This document shows positions 1-7,826 of a DNA stretch of 38,691 nucleotides, piece by piece. The stretch spans positions 1 to 38,691 of the forward strand of contig NZ_JAUSBZ010000111.1 of assembly GCF_030651755.1 (NCBI RefSeq). Reading direction: 5' to 3'. This DNA comes from Phenylobacterium sp. (GTDB taxonomy: Bacteria > Pseudomonadota > Alphaproteobacteria > Caulobacterales > Caulobacteraceae). The notes beneath the pieces are model-generated. The model was given only the letters and a program-made list of their open reading frames with translations, was not told the origin of the DNA and ran no database searches. Every line of letters begins with the position of its first letter. Positions within the stretch are counted from its first letter, which is position 1. Both the position numbers and the translations under genes were made by a program.

Positions 1-502
1 GCGACAGGCTGCGTTCAGACGCGCTCAGGCAGTCGCTGTGGGCGGCCATGGCCCGGTGCAGGGCCTGGTCGCGCCGGGGCTCGACCTGCTGGAGGGAGAA
101 GCCGCCAAAGGCTACGGCGGGATCATCCTGGGCGATCAAGCCAAGCCATGTGGAGAGGAAGCCTGCGCTGTCAGGCGCCATGTCGCTGTCAAGAAACAGG
201 AAGTGGCCGGCCCGGGCGTGGCTGACCAGCCGGTTGCGACCCTTGGCCCGCCCCTCGTTGGCGGCCAGGGTGACCAGGCGTGTCGGCAGGGGCAGGTCGG
301 CGACCACGGCCTGAACGGCGGCGCTGAGGGCCGGGTCGCCGGTCCCATCGTCGAGGATGATGATCTCCACGGCCACGGCCACGGCCTCGCGCCCCAGGGC
401 GGCGAGCAGGGGGCATGGGTCGTCGCCCTTGAACGGGATCAGCACCGAAAGGCGGGGTTGGGCGCGGTCCCAGAGGGGATTATCGAACAGGGTGACGCTC
501 AT
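1..502 (-). CDS. hfsG: Family 2 glycosyltransferase, HfsG-like (partial, C-terminus outside window)
   Basis: The gene starts with ATG at 502 and reads off the left edge with no stop, so about 167 N-terminal residues are visible. They show a GT-A fold start: RLSVLIPFKGDD, then EIIILDDGTGD, LVTLAANEGRAKGRN and the metal-binding stretch FLFLDSDMAPD, typical of family 2 inverting glycosyltransferases. The start codon overlaps the flippase stop as ATGA (499-502), implying translational coupling in one operon. Family 2 enzymes add sugars from nucleotide donors to a growing glycan at the inner membrane. The order sugar-phosphate transferase, flippase, family 2 transferase matches hfsE-hfsF-hfsG of the Caulobacter holdfast locus. 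The family call is firm; the hfsG name rests on synteny. Confidence 0.75.
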   Translation of the reverse strand, partial: MSVTLFDNPLWDRAQPRLSVLIPFKGDDPCPLLAALGREAVAVAVEIIILDDGTGDPALSAAVQAVVADLPLPTRLVTLAANEGRAKGRNRLVSHARAGHFLFLDSDMAPDSAGFLSTWLGLIAQDDPAVAFGGFSLQQVEPRRDQALHRAMAAHSDCLSASERSLS

Positions 503-1941
503 GCTGGTTTGGCTCTCATGTCCCGCAGCAGGGCGAGGCCCCGGCTGCGCAGGGCGCCGGTGTCCAGGACAAATGTGATGGCGCCGAAGACCAGACCGCC
601 GAGGCCCGCCTTCAGCAGCAGCTCGGTCCAGCCGCCTGAGGCGGGCACCCGGCTGACCGCCAGGGCCATGACGGCGGTGGCGCCCAGCGTCTGGACCAGG
701 GGCAGCCAGGGGATGGGCAGGACGAGGCTTCGGGCGCCGAGGGCCATGGAGGCCGCCAGTCCAAGGGCGTAGCTGGCGAGGGTCGCCCACAGCGCCCCGT
801 CCAGGCCAAAGCGCGGGATCAGGATCAGGTTGAGGACGACATTGGCGATCGCCGGGATGGACATGGCCCCCAGCAGCAGCTGGGTCCGCTGGCCGAGGGT
901 GAAGGCCTGGTGGAAATAGTAGGTGGTCAGGCCCGCCAGCAGGCCGCTGAGCGCGATCCAGGGGGTGACGTGGGCGGCGCCCGCCGCGAGGTCGGAACCG
1001 ACCATCAGCTGGGCCAGCGGCGCGGCCACCAGGGCCAGGCCCACGGCGGCCGGGACGCAGAGCAGCAGCATCAGGCTCGCCTGTTCCCGAGCCGCGCGGC
1101 CAAGCTCGCCGGGGCCGCCCCGTTCCAAGGCGGCGATCAGGGCCGGGCCGCCGGCGGCGCCGAGCCAGATGAACAGGACATCCAGGGTGCGGTTCGCGAG
1201 GCTGTAGCCGGCGTGATAGACGCCCACCGAAGCCTCATCGAGGAAGGCCGCCAGCAGGAACCGGTCGGTGGTCGACAGGACCAGGGCCAGAATCAGGGAC
1301 AGGGCGACGGGCGCGCCATAGCCGAGATAGGCCTTGGCCCGGGGGGCCTCGAACCGCCCCTGCCGGCTGTAGGTCAGCTCGGAGGGCAGGGTCCAGGCCA
1401 TGCAGATCACCGCGGCCACCCCGAACCCAATGACCGGCGCGGCGCCGCCGAACCCCTGCCAGGCCAGGACCGCTCCGAAGGCGAAGGCGCCGAGGCTTTG
1501 AATGATGTCGATGGAGGCCGCGCCCGCCACCTCGCCCGCCGCCCGGCGGCGTTCCTGGGCGAGTTTGGCGAAGGTGCGAGGCAGAACGGCCAGGACCCCG
1601 CAAACCACGGCCATCTTCAAGCCCGGGGCCATGGGGATCAGCAGGGCGGCGATCAGGGCGATGGGCAGAACCACCACCAGGGCGAGCCAGGTGCGATAGA
1701 TGGTGGCCGAATGATCTCCCCCCCGACCCTTGTCGGACTCGCCGACCCAGAACCTGGCCATCGCCGCTTCGTTCCAGGTGAAGACGGCGGTGTGAAGCAG
1801 GCTCATGACCGAGAAGCCCAGGGCGTAGTCGCCGAACTGGGAAGGGGAGAGCAGGCGGGTGAAGGTGACGATGGTCGCCAGCCCCACCAGGCCCTGAATG
1901 ATGTTGACCGGCAGGTAGCCGACTACGCCGCGCCAGAACAT
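499..1941 (-). CDS. hfsF: Wzx-type polysaccharide flippase, HfsF-like
   Basis: This 480-residue protein is hydrophobic throughout, with about 12 to 14 predicted membrane segments. It begins GVVGYLPVNIIQGLVGLATIVTF followed by TRLLSPSQFGDYALG, the N-terminal pattern of the polysaccharide-transport (PST/MOP) superfamily. Such flippases move undecaprenyl-linked repeat units across the inner membrane. The gene follows the sugar-phosphate transferase gene by 10 bp and overlaps the downstream glycosyltransferase by four bases, so the three form one minus-strand operon. In Caulobacter the equivalent position is held by HfsF, the holdfast flippase. The transporter family is certain from the sequence; the holdfast role is inferred from gene order. 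An exopolysaccharide or O-antigen flippase is the alternative. Confidence 0.8.
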   Translation of the reverse strand: MFWRGVVGYLPVNIIQGLVGLATIVTFTRLLSPSQFGDYALGFSVMSLLHTAVFTWNEAAMARFWVGESDKGRGGDHSATIYRTWLALVVVLPIALIAALLIPMAPGLKMAVVCGVLAVLPRTFAKLAQERRRAAGEVAGAASIDIIQSLGAFAFGAVLAWQGFGGAAPVIGFGVAAVICMAWTLPSELTYSRQGRFEAPRAKAYLGYGAPVALSLILALVLSTTDRFLLAAFLDEASVGVYHAGYSLANRTLDVLFIWLGAAGGPALIAALERGGPGELGRAAREQASLMLLLCVPAAVGLALVAAPLAQLMVGSDLAAGAAHVTPWIALSGLLAGLTTYYFHQAFTLGQRTQLLLGAMSIPAIANVVLNLILIPRFGLDGALWATLASYALGLAASMALGARSLVLPIPWLPLVQTLGATAVMALAVSRVPASGGWTELLLKAGLGGLVFGAITFVLDTGALRSRGLALLRDMRAKPA

Positions 1942-1951
1942 GTCTTGCCGC

Positions 1952-3559
1952 CTAGCGCACGGCCTGCCGATCCCCGAGCAGGCAGGGGATGGTCATGGCG
2001 ATGATGTAGAGGTCCAGCCAGACCGACTGGCGCTCAATGTACTCGATGTCGAGCTCGACCCGGCGGCGGACATCCTCAGGGGTGTCCACCGGCCCCCTGG
2101 AACCATGGATAGCCGCCCAGCCGGTCATGCCGGGCTTCATGCGGTGGCGGTGGGCGTATTCGGCCACGAGGCGGGCGGACTCCACATCGCCGGTCATCAT
2201 GCCGATGGCGTGGGGGCGGGGACCGACCAGAGACATTTCGCCGCTCAGCACATTGAAGATCTGCGGCAGCTCATCGAGGCTGGTGCTGCGGATCAGCCGG
2301 CCTACGCGGGTGACGCGGTCGTCGTCGGCCTGCACCTGGCGGCGCGCATTGGCGTCAGCCACGTCGTGGCGCATGGAGCGGAACTTCCAGACCACGATCT
2401 CTTCGTTGTTGAAGCCCTGGCGGCGCTGGGTGAACAGAATCGGGCCGGGGCTGTCGAGGCGGATGGCCAGGGCGACCAGGAACATGATCGGCAGGGCGAT
2501 CAAGAGCGCCAGGCTGCCGATGAGCAGGTCCAGCGACCGCTTGACGATGGCCCGGCCCAGGTGGCGCGGAATCCCGGAAACCCTCGCGAGGGGCAGGTCG
2601 CTGATCGGGGCGGTGTGCTGGGGGGAGATGGCGTCGGCGGGGACCAGCTCGTCCTCCAGCAACAGGCTGATCTCGTTGGGCAGGGGGCGGAGATTGGCGA
2701 TCACCTGGCGCACGCGGGCCTGGGCGCCTGTGGGCACCGCGACGATCACCCGATCCACATAGGGCATGATCCGGTGGCTCAGCAGGGCCTGGGTGTCGCC
2801 CAGCACGGGAACGCCACGCAGGGAGTCCGGCGCCCGGGCCAGCCGGTCGTCGAACACGCCGAGAATATTGACCTCGCCGGACTTCATCGCCTGACCGATC
2901 AGCCGCTCGGCGGCCTTGGTCGCGCCGACGATCACCACATTGGGGGTGAGGCGGCCCTCGGCGCGCCAGCGGCGCACCCGCAGCCACCACAGGGCGTGGA
3001 GGGCGTAGAGGCCGAGGAAGGCCGCCACGGTCCAGACCGCCAGCTGCGTCAGGACCTCAGCCACGGGAAGGAATGCCGCCAGCATCAGCACCGCCGCACC
3101 GACCCCTGAGGCGACGGCCACGGAGGTCCTGGCCAGATGGTAGGAGAGGCCCTGGCGGCTGCGGAAGGCGTAGAGGTCGAACAGGCTGAGCGTGACCATC
3201 ACCGCCAGGGCCGGCGCCGCATAGACCCCGGCCTGATCGCCGCCGGCGACAAAGGCGGCCAGGGCGCAGACGCCGAGCCACAGGCCGTCGATTCCTTGAA
3301 AGGCCCATGCATAGGCCTGCCCATCCAGCCGTCGGCGGGTGGGGCTGAGGCGACCCGGCCGCATGGGGCCGCGCCGGTCCCGGGCCTGCACGGCCTCAGC
3401 CGGGGGCAGGGCCTCATCGTAGGCCGCGGCGAAGTTGGGATCGTCCTGGGAAGGGCTCCACGCCTCCGGCGTCGGGGTCGTGGGGGCCCCTTCTTCACGT
3501 CGGGGAAGGCGGACGAGGTTGGACATTCTGCGCAAGGGACCCTTGAGGTTCCCGCCCAT
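1952..3559 (-). CDS. hfsE: Undecaprenyl-phosphate sugar-1-phosphate transferase, HfsE-like
   Basis: The 535-residue protein is a polyisoprenyl-phosphate hexose-1-phosphate transferase, which loads the first sugar phosphate onto undecaprenyl phosphate. Membrane segments lie near residues 85-210. A Rossmann-like CoA-binding_3 region follows (VVIVGATKAAERL through GVPVLGDTQALL). The C-terminal catalytic domain starts KRSLDLLIGSLALLIALPIM and shows the family motifs SPGPILFTQRRQG, WKFRSMR, TSLDELPQIFNVLSGEMSLV, GPRP and KPGMTGWA. It is the first gene of the cluster and immediately precedes the flippase. A second start at residue 12 (MSNLVRL, 3526) is possible. Synteny favours HfsE of holdfast synthesis over other exopolysaccharide initiators such as the PssY/PssZ paralogues. 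Confidence 0.82.
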   Translation of the reverse strand: MGGNLKGPLRRMSNLVRLPRREEGAPTTPTPEAWSPSQDDPNFAAAYDEALPPAEAVQARDRRGPMRPGRLSPTRRRLDGQAYAWAFQGIDGLWLGVCALAAFVAGGDQAGVYAAPALAVMVTLSLFDLYAFRSRQGLSYHLARTSVAVASGVGAAVLMLAAFLPVAEVLTQLAVWTVAAFLGLYALHALWWLRVRRWRAEGRLTPNVVIVGATKAAERLIGQAMKSGEVNILGVFDDRLARAPDSLRGVPVLGDTQALLSHRIMPYVDRVIVAVPTGAQARVRQVIANLRPLPNEISLLLEDELVPADAISPQHTAPISDLPLARVSGIPRHLGRAIVKRSLDLLIGSLALLIALPIMFLVALAIRLDSPGPILFTQRRQGFNNEEIVVWKFRSMRHDVADANARRQVQADDDRVTRVGRLIRSTSLDELPQIFNVLSGEMSLVGPRPHAIGMMTGDVESARLVAEYAHRHRMKPGMTGWAAIHGSRGPVDTPEDVRRRVELDIEYIERQSVWLDLYIIAMTIPCLLGDRQAVR

Positions 3560-3740
3560 TATGGGCTGCGCCTCTGATCGACAGGTTAACCGCCGGCCTA
3601 ACCCTGTTTGCCATGCGCATGATTTTGAGCCGTTGCCCCGGGGCCAGGGTTTCGGCTATGCAGTCCCTCCTTCGAGACCGCCCGGGGAGTCACCTTCCCG
3701 AGCGACCTTGGAGACGGGAGACAACCCGGTTCAAAACAAT

Positions 3741-3830
3741 GGTGACGTGGCCGAGTGGCTGAAGGCAACGGTTTGCTAAATCGTCATACCTGAAAGGGTA
3801 TCGAGGGTTCGAATCCCTCCGTCACCGCCA
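3741..3830 (+). tRNA. tRNA-Ser (anticodon GCU)
   Basis: The 90-nt gene has acceptor arms GGTGACG and CGTCACC, discriminator G and an encoded CCA end. The anticodon stem ACGGT/ATCGT encloses the loop TTGCTAA, giving anticodon GCT, which reads AGC and AGU serine codons. The long variable arm (CATACC...GGTATC) is the class II mark of serine tRNAs, and the T arm GAGGGTTCGAATCCCTC is intact. A T5 run at 3832-3836 follows directly and may help termination. It sits alone between the hfs-like operon and the lectin-like gene. Confidence 0.97.
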
Positions 3831-3873
3831 CTTTTTCCTCAGACCCTGTGCGCCCTGCTCGCCGCCGTGGGGG

Positions 3874-5256
3874 TCAATAGGGCCTTTGGCCGGGGACCCG
3901 GGCGGCGAGGGCGCTGTAGCGGCGGTCGAGGTCGGCCTGTTCGGCGTTGGTCAGGCCGCCCTGGCTGTATTGGCTCTCCAGTCGCGCGATCTTTTGGAAT
4001 TCGGCGCGCAGGCGCATGGCGTTCTGGGTGGTCAGGGTGCGCCCGCGGACGGCCGCGTCGATGCGGGCGTCAAACTGGGCCTGCCGCTGGCTGATGCTCT
4101 CCCAGCCATACTGGCCAAATTGATCCTGGCCGGGGATACGGGCGCTAAGCGCCTCGAAGCGTCGATCCAGATCGGCCTGTTGGGCGCTGGTCATGCCGCC
4201 TTGCATGTATTGTGTTTCAAGACGCGCGATCTCCCTGAACTCGGCCCGCAGGCGCGCGGCCTCCTGGGTGGTCAGAGTGCGATCCCGCAGCCCCGCATCA
4301 ATACGGGCGTCAACCTGGACCTGACGCTGGTCGATGCTCTGCCAGCCATATTGGCCATACTGACCCTGGCCTGGGATGCGGGCGTTGAGCGCCTCGAAGC
4401 GCCGATCAAGGTCAGCCTGCTGGGCGCTGGTCATGCCGCCCTGAACATATTGGGTTTCAAGACGCGCGATGTCGCGAAACTCCGCCCGCAGGCGCGCGGC
4501 GTCCTGGGTGGTCAAGGTTCGGTCACGCAGGCCCGCGTCGATCCGGGCGTCGATCTGGGCCTGACGTTGGTTGATGCTGTCCCAGCCGTACTGACCGTAC
4601 TGAGGGGCGCCTGGGATCTTGGCGCTCAGGGCGTCGAAGCGGCGATCAAGGTCGGCCTGCTCGGCGTCGGTCATGCCGTTGCGCGCATATTGCGCCTCCA
4701 GGCGGGCGATACTCTGAAACTCCGCCCGCAGTCGGTCGGCGTCCTGGGTGCTCAGGGCGCGGGAGGTCTGGCCCGCGCTGATACGACCCTCCAGCCATGT
4801 CTGGCGGCTCGCCATCGGGACCCAGGTCTGGTGGGTTCCGTAGCCAGGTTGGCCCCAGGTCGGATCTCCCGTGCCAGGCATGTTGGCGCTCTGGCCGCCG
4901 CCGACGCCGAGCATGGCCTGGGCGATGGCGCCGATGACGCTTGCGGCGGTGGAGCCCTGCGGGGCCGCCTGATCCACATAGCCGCCGGCATTGCCGGTCG
5001 CCCCCTGGCAGGCCAGCACGCCGTTCTGGTTCATCAGATCGCTGCGGCACTGCGGATAGTAGATGCTGCTCCAGCGGTAACGACCCTGATCATCGCGACA
5101 CTCGGCGGTGACATATCCCGTCTGCAGGGTCTGCACGTTCTGACACGAGCCCCCCAGGCTTGCGGTCGGCTGAGCGCGATACTGCGCCTGGGCGCCGGAG
5201 GCTGAAGCTGCGACCAGGCCCGCAGTCAGGGCGGCGAGGGTGAGCATACGGGTCAT
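3874..5256 (-). CDS. Secreted CVNH-domain protein with four 80-residue repeats
   Basis: I place the start at ATG 5256, preceded by GGAAG seven bases upstream, giving 460 residues. Residues 1-24 form a signal peptide ending GAQAQ. Residues about 34-84 resemble a cyanovirin-N homology (CVNH) lectin unit: SCQNVQ, VTAECRDDQGRYRWSSI, NQNGVLAC, with cysteines 38, 53, 70 and 83 that could form two disulfides. A Gly/Ala/Gln-rich linker follows. Residues 151-460 are four tandem repeats of 80 residues (the last about 70), each with RLRAEFxxIARLExQY, MTxAxQADLDRRFxAL and IPGQxQYGQYGW. The repeats look helical, probably coiled coil. A glycan-binding envelope or matrix role is an inference from CVNH; no function for the repeats is known to me. 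Longer in-frame starts exist upstream but lack the signal-peptide logic. Confidence 0.8.
   Translation of the reverse strand: MTRMLTLAALTAGLVAASASGAQAQYRAQPTASLGGSCQNVQTLQTGYVTAECRDDQGRYRWSSIYYPQCRSDLMNQNGVLACQGATGNAGGYVDQAAPQGSTAASVIGAIAQAMLGVGGGQSANMPGTGDPTWGQPGYGTHQTWVPMASRQTWLEGRISAGQTSRALSTQDADRLRAEFQSIARLEAQYARNGMTDAEQADLDRRFDALSAKIPGAPQYGQYGWDSINQRQAQIDARIDAGLRDRTLTTQDAARLRAEFRDIARLETQYVQGGMTSAQQADLDRRFEALNARIPGQGQYGQYGWQSIDQRQVQVDARIDAGLRDRTLTTQEAARLRAEFREIARLETQYMQGGMTSAQQADLDRRFEALSARIPGQDQFGQYGWESISQRQAQFDARIDAAVRGRTLTTQNAMRLRAEFQKIARLESQYSQGGLTNAEQADLDRRYSALAARVPGQRPY
3877..4806 (-). repeat. Four in-frame 240-bp tandem repeats inside the CVNH-protein gene
   Basis: The unit length is 240 bp, seen for example in the recurrence of ggtcatgccgcc near 4189 and 4429. 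Units encode residues 151-230, 231-310, 311-390 and 391-460. The two middle units are the most alike and the outer two more diverged, the usual result of internal duplication. There are no spacers of other origin, so this is a protein repeat and not a CRISPR array. Confidence 0.9.
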
Positions 5257-5684
5257 GAGGGGTCTTCCGAGCTTGGGCTTGGGATACGGGGACCCCTTCG
5301 GGAAGGGCTCCAGCGTTCCACAGAGCCTCCAAGCCTGACTCTGCGTATGAGAAACGCCCTTGCGAACACTTGGTTGCTGCAAGCAGCAGTAGGGCCAATG
5401 CTCGACCCTTAAATTGAGACCCAGGACTGGATGTGCTGGGTCAGGAAACCGACAGGACGTCAGCCAAACGAAGGCGGGATCTGCCGAACGCCAGTCCGGG
5501 TTGTGCGCATTCGTCTTGGACCTCACCCTAGGATTGGTTGAGCCGAATTACTCCCGCCACCGCAACTTGTGTGCTAGGTGTATTGGACTAATGGCGATTT
5601 TCTGAAGCCGTCGATCTTCGGCGCGCAGGATCATCGTTCCCGGCCACGGATTGCGCGCTCGCAAGCCCCCGGTTGGCTGAAAGA
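5257..5684. other. 428-bp intergenic region between divergent genes
   Basis: This gap separates the minus-strand CVNH-protein gene from the plus-strand histidine kinase gene and should hold both promoters. I found no RNA gene, no good coding frame and no GGAAC-N16/17-CGTT stress promoter for either gene. It contains a single GTTCC (GGAAC on the minus strand) near 5312-5316 without a partner CGTT at the right distance. Confidence 0.5.
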
Positions 5685-6752
5685 ATGGTTATGCCGATTC
5701 ATCGCGATGCTGTGCAGGGCCTCGGTCTGGCGATCGTCGCCTCATCGACATCGCCCCTGGTTTTGCTGGACGGCGATCTTCAGGTGGTCGGGGCGAGCAC
5801 GTCCTTTTTCCGCGCCTTCCACATTGACGCGGACAGCGCGCCCGGCCGCCGGCTTCTCGACCTCGGAGACGGGGAGTGGAATGTGCGACAACTGCACTCC
5901 CTGCTTGACGCCGTCGGGTCTGGCGCGGCCGAGATCGACGCCTACGAGATGGATCTGGCGACCGGTCGCGGCGACCCGCGCCGCCTCGTGCTCAACGCCC
6001 AGAAGCTGAACTTCGGGGATGAGACCCACCGCTACATCCTGCTCTCCGTCGTCGATGTGACTGACGCCCGCATCGCCGCCAAGCTCAAGGACGATCTTCT
6101 CCGGGAAAAGGCGATCCTGTTGCAGGAGCTGCAGCATCGGGTGGCCAACAGCCTGCAGATCATCGCCAGCGTGATTCTGCAGAGCGCCCGGAAGGTCAAT
6201 TCCGACGAGACTCGGCTGCATCTGACAGACGCCCATAATCGGGTGATGTCGGTGGCGTCCCTGCAACAGCAGCTGACCGCCTCAAGACTCGGCGAGGTCG
6301 AGCTGCGGGCCTATTTCCGCAAGCTGTGCGACAGCATCGGCGCCTCGATGATCCGCGACCACGACCAGCTGGTGCTGGAGGTGAAGGCCGATGACAGCAC
6401 CAGTGAGGCCGATGTGTCGGTGAGCCTGGGACTGATCGTCACCGAGCTGGTGATCAATTGCCTCAAGCACGCCTTTCCCGGCGGACGGCTGGGCAAGATC
6501 GAGGTCGGCTATGAGTCCCGCGGACCCAATTGGACCCTGTCGGTGGCGGACAACGGCGTCGGAATGCCCAAGGACGCCGCGAGCGCGACGCCTGGACTGG
6601 GCACCAGCATCGTGGACGCCCTGGCCCATCAACTGGACGCCAAGGTCAGGGTGATGGACGCCCATCCCGGCACGATCGTTTCAGTGGCCCACACCCAGAT
6701 CGCCGCCGTCGCTGATGAGGACGAGAGCGATCTTCCGCAGGCCGCGGGCTAG
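5685..6752 (+). CDS. Soluble PAS / HisKA_2 sensor histidine kinase
   Basis: About 355 residues with no membrane segments, so it is cytoplasmic. Residues about 12-130 look like a PAS sensor (SPLVLLDGDLQVVGAS through HRYILLSVVDVTDARI). The dimerisation helix LLQELQHRVANSLQIIASVI carries the phosphoacceptor His151 in the HisKA_2 pattern. The ATPase domain shows LIVTELVINCLKHAF (N box) and VADNGVGMP, then GLGTSIVDALA. HisKA_2/HWE kinases in alphaproteobacteria often feed the PhyR general stress pathway, and the neighbouring EcfG-type sigma gene supports that reading. Starts at TTG 5673, ATG 5685 and ATG 5691 are all possible; none has a strong ribosome site. The gene converges on the sigma-factor operon with 7 bp between stops. 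No PhyR-like response regulator is adjacent. Confidence 0.85.
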   Translation: MVMPIHRDAVQGLGLAIVASSTSPLVLLDGDLQVVGASTSFFRAFHIDADSAPGRRLLDLGDGEWNVRQLHSLLDAVGSGAAEIDAYEMDLATGRGDPRRLVLNAQKLNFGDETHRYILLSVVDVTDARIAAKLKDDLLREKAILLQELQHRVANSLQIIASVILQSARKVNSDETRLHLTDAHNRVMSVASLQQQLTASRLGEVELRAYFRKLCDSIGASMIRDHDQLVLEVKADDSTSEADVSVSLGLIVTELVINCLKHAFPGGRLGKIEVGYESRGPNWTLSVADNGVGMPKDAASATPGLGTSIVDALAHQLDAKVRVMDAHPGTIVSVAHTQIAAVADEDESDLPQAAG

Positions 6753-6759
6753 CCGCGCT

Positions 6760-7011
6760 CTACGGTTTTTCCACGGGGTCTGGCGTCGCCTCGGCAGGCT
6801 CGCCGAGATCGGTCTCCGGCGCGGTCGGATGGCCGAGCTTCTTCACATAGGCCTTGTGTTCAGTGACCAGGGCGCTTGGCGCAGGATGGGCCTCTTCGGC
6901 GCCGAGGCCATAGGCTTGGGCGCCGGGTTGCGTAGCGACCTGCCCGGACTCCTCGGACGCATCGCTCAAACGCGTAGTCGAAGAGGCGGGAGGCTTGGGA
7001 TGTTCGGCCAC
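6760..7011 (-). CDS. Unknown small disordered protein downstream of the stress sigma factor
   Basis: An 83-residue protein rich in Pro, Ala, Glu and Ser, likely disordered, with one more structured stretch LVTEHKAYVKKLG. It starts at GTG 7011, with a strong ribosome site AGGAG six bases upstream, which is the main reason for calling it real. It lies 80 bp after the sigma gene on the same strand, so co-transcription is likely. It does not show the NepR anti-sigma pattern, and I recognise no family. A role tied to the sigma factor is possible from position only. Confidence 0.6.
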   Translation of the reverse strand: MAEHPKPPASSTTRLSDASEESGQVATQPGAQAYGLGAEEAHPAPSALVTEHKAYVKKLGHPTAPETDLGEPAEATPDPVEKP

Positions 7012-7091
7012 GGCGGACTCCTGGGGCGACGCTTAGGGGGACTAGGTCAATCCCCACGGACGCAGAGTCGTTCCGGCTCGGCGGCGCCCAG

Positions 7092-7613
7092 CTAGATGCG
7101 TACGGCGTCGGAAGTCCCCCCCGAGGATTCGCCCTCGTCCTCCAGCAGCCGCTGCAGCTTGATGCGAGCGCGGTTCACCCGGCTCTTGATGGTGCCCACT
7201 GCGCAGCCGCAGATCTCGGCGGTCTCCTCGTAGCTGAGGCCCGCCGCGCCCACGAGGATCAGGGCCTCGCGATGTTCCAGAGGCAGTTGCGCCAAGGCGG
7301 CCTGGAGGTCTTGCATGGCCAGGCTCCAATCCTGGGTCGGCGGGCTGCGCAGGAGCTTGGCGTAGTCCCCGTCCTCGTCACGAACCTCCCGACGGCGGCG
7401 TGTGAGTTGCGAGTAATAGGTGTTGCGCAGGATGGTGAAGAGCCAGGCCCGCAGATTGGTGCCGGGTTCGAAGCGATCGCGATTGCTCCAGGCCTTGATG
7501 AGGGTGTCCTGCACCAGATCATCGGCGTCGGCGCCGTTATGGCTGAGCGACCAGGCGAAGGCTCTGAGGGCTGGAATCATCGCCACCACTGCGTCGCGCC
7601 AACTGTCCGTCAT
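7092..7613 (-). CDS. EcfG-type (general stress) ECF sigma factor, SigT/SigU-like
   Basis: This 173-residue protein has sigma region 2 at about residues 8-75 (ADADDLVQDTLIKAW, LRAWLFTILRNTYYSQLTRR) and region 4 at about 100-158 (LPLEHREALILVGAAGLSYE, EICGCAVGTIKSRVNRAR). The region 4 wording is typical of the EcfG/ECF15 group, which controls the alphaproteobacterial general stress response and is normally held by the anti-sigma NepR until phosphorylated PhyR removes it. The region upstream carries a clear EcfG promoter, so the gene probably autoregulates or is driven by a paralogue, as SigU is by SigT in Caulobacter. NepR and PhyR are not encoded nearby, which makes a secondary paralogue as likely as the master factor. 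Confidence 0.9.
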   Translation of the reverse strand: MTDSWRDAVVAMIPALRAFAWSLSHNGADADDLVQDTLIKAWSNRDRFEPGTNLRAWLFTILRNTYYSQLTRRRREVRDEDGDYAKLLRSPPTQDWSLAMQDLQAALAQLPLEHREALILVGAAGLSYEETAEICGCAVGTIKSRVNRARIKLQRLLEDEGESSGGTSDAVRI

Positions 7614-7663
7614 GGCCGCAGCCCCTGCCTGTCACGATTGTCTCAGCCGATGTCCCAGGCTCC

Positions 7664-7688
7664 AACGTGGCGATAGTTTTTCCGTTCC
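7664..7688 (-). promoter_or_regulatory. EcfG-type promoter for the sigma factor gene
   Basis: Read on the minus strand, GGAAC (7684-7688) is followed after 16 bases by CGTT (7664-7667), matching the EcfG consensus GGAAC-N16/17-CGTT. The -10 element lies about 50 bp before the sigma start codon, leaving a leader of roughly 45 nt. This implies autoregulation or control by another EcfG paralogue. Confidence 0.8.
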
Positions 7689-7721
7689 GGGTTGCGCCGA
7701 GCGACCCCAGCCCCGACCTTA

Positions 7722-7747
7722 GGAACGCGACGCGCTGGCTTGGCGTT
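7722..7747 (+). promoter_or_regulatory. EcfG-type promoter for egtBD
   Basis: GGAAC (7722-7726), 17 bases, then CGTT (7744-7747). It points toward egtBD, with the -10 element about 80 bp before the start codon at 7827. It is divergent from the sigma promoter, the two -35 boxes being 33 bp apart. This places ergothioneine synthesis under probable general stress control. Confidence 0.75.
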
Positions 7748-7826
7748 CATCTTTGCGCCCTCGACGGAGGGCGGACGCCGGCGACCTTGGGGGCCGGAAC
7801 CAGCGATGCTGCAGGGGAGGGGTGGA

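Noticed and set aside
910-3109. Long plus-strand open frames opposite the polysaccharide genes (910-2004, 1940-3109)
   Set aside because: They are antisense shadows caused by high GC in the third codon position; their translations are Gly/Gln/Arg-rich and low in order, while the minus strand encodes clear families.
3586-3604. Possible CtrA box (TTAA-N7-TTAA) upstream of hfsE
   Set aside because: The sequence reads TTAA, 8 bases, CTAA, so spacing and one half-site are wrong.
3877-4806. CRISPR-like array
   Set aside because: Units are 240 bp and entirely coding, with no short repeats or unique spacers.
3886-5205. A 439-residue plus-strand frame opposite the CVNH gene
   Set aside because: It mirrors the 240-bp repeats of the real gene, and has no plausible start or family; the minus frame has a signal peptide and conserved cysteines.
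6760-7011. NepR anti-sigma factor
   Set aside because: Length and position fit, but the conserved helix pattern ending in EPVPDRF is absent.
7058-7072. EcfG promoter before the 83-residue gene
   Set aside because: A GGAAC is present on the minus strand, but no CGTT follows at 16-17 bases.
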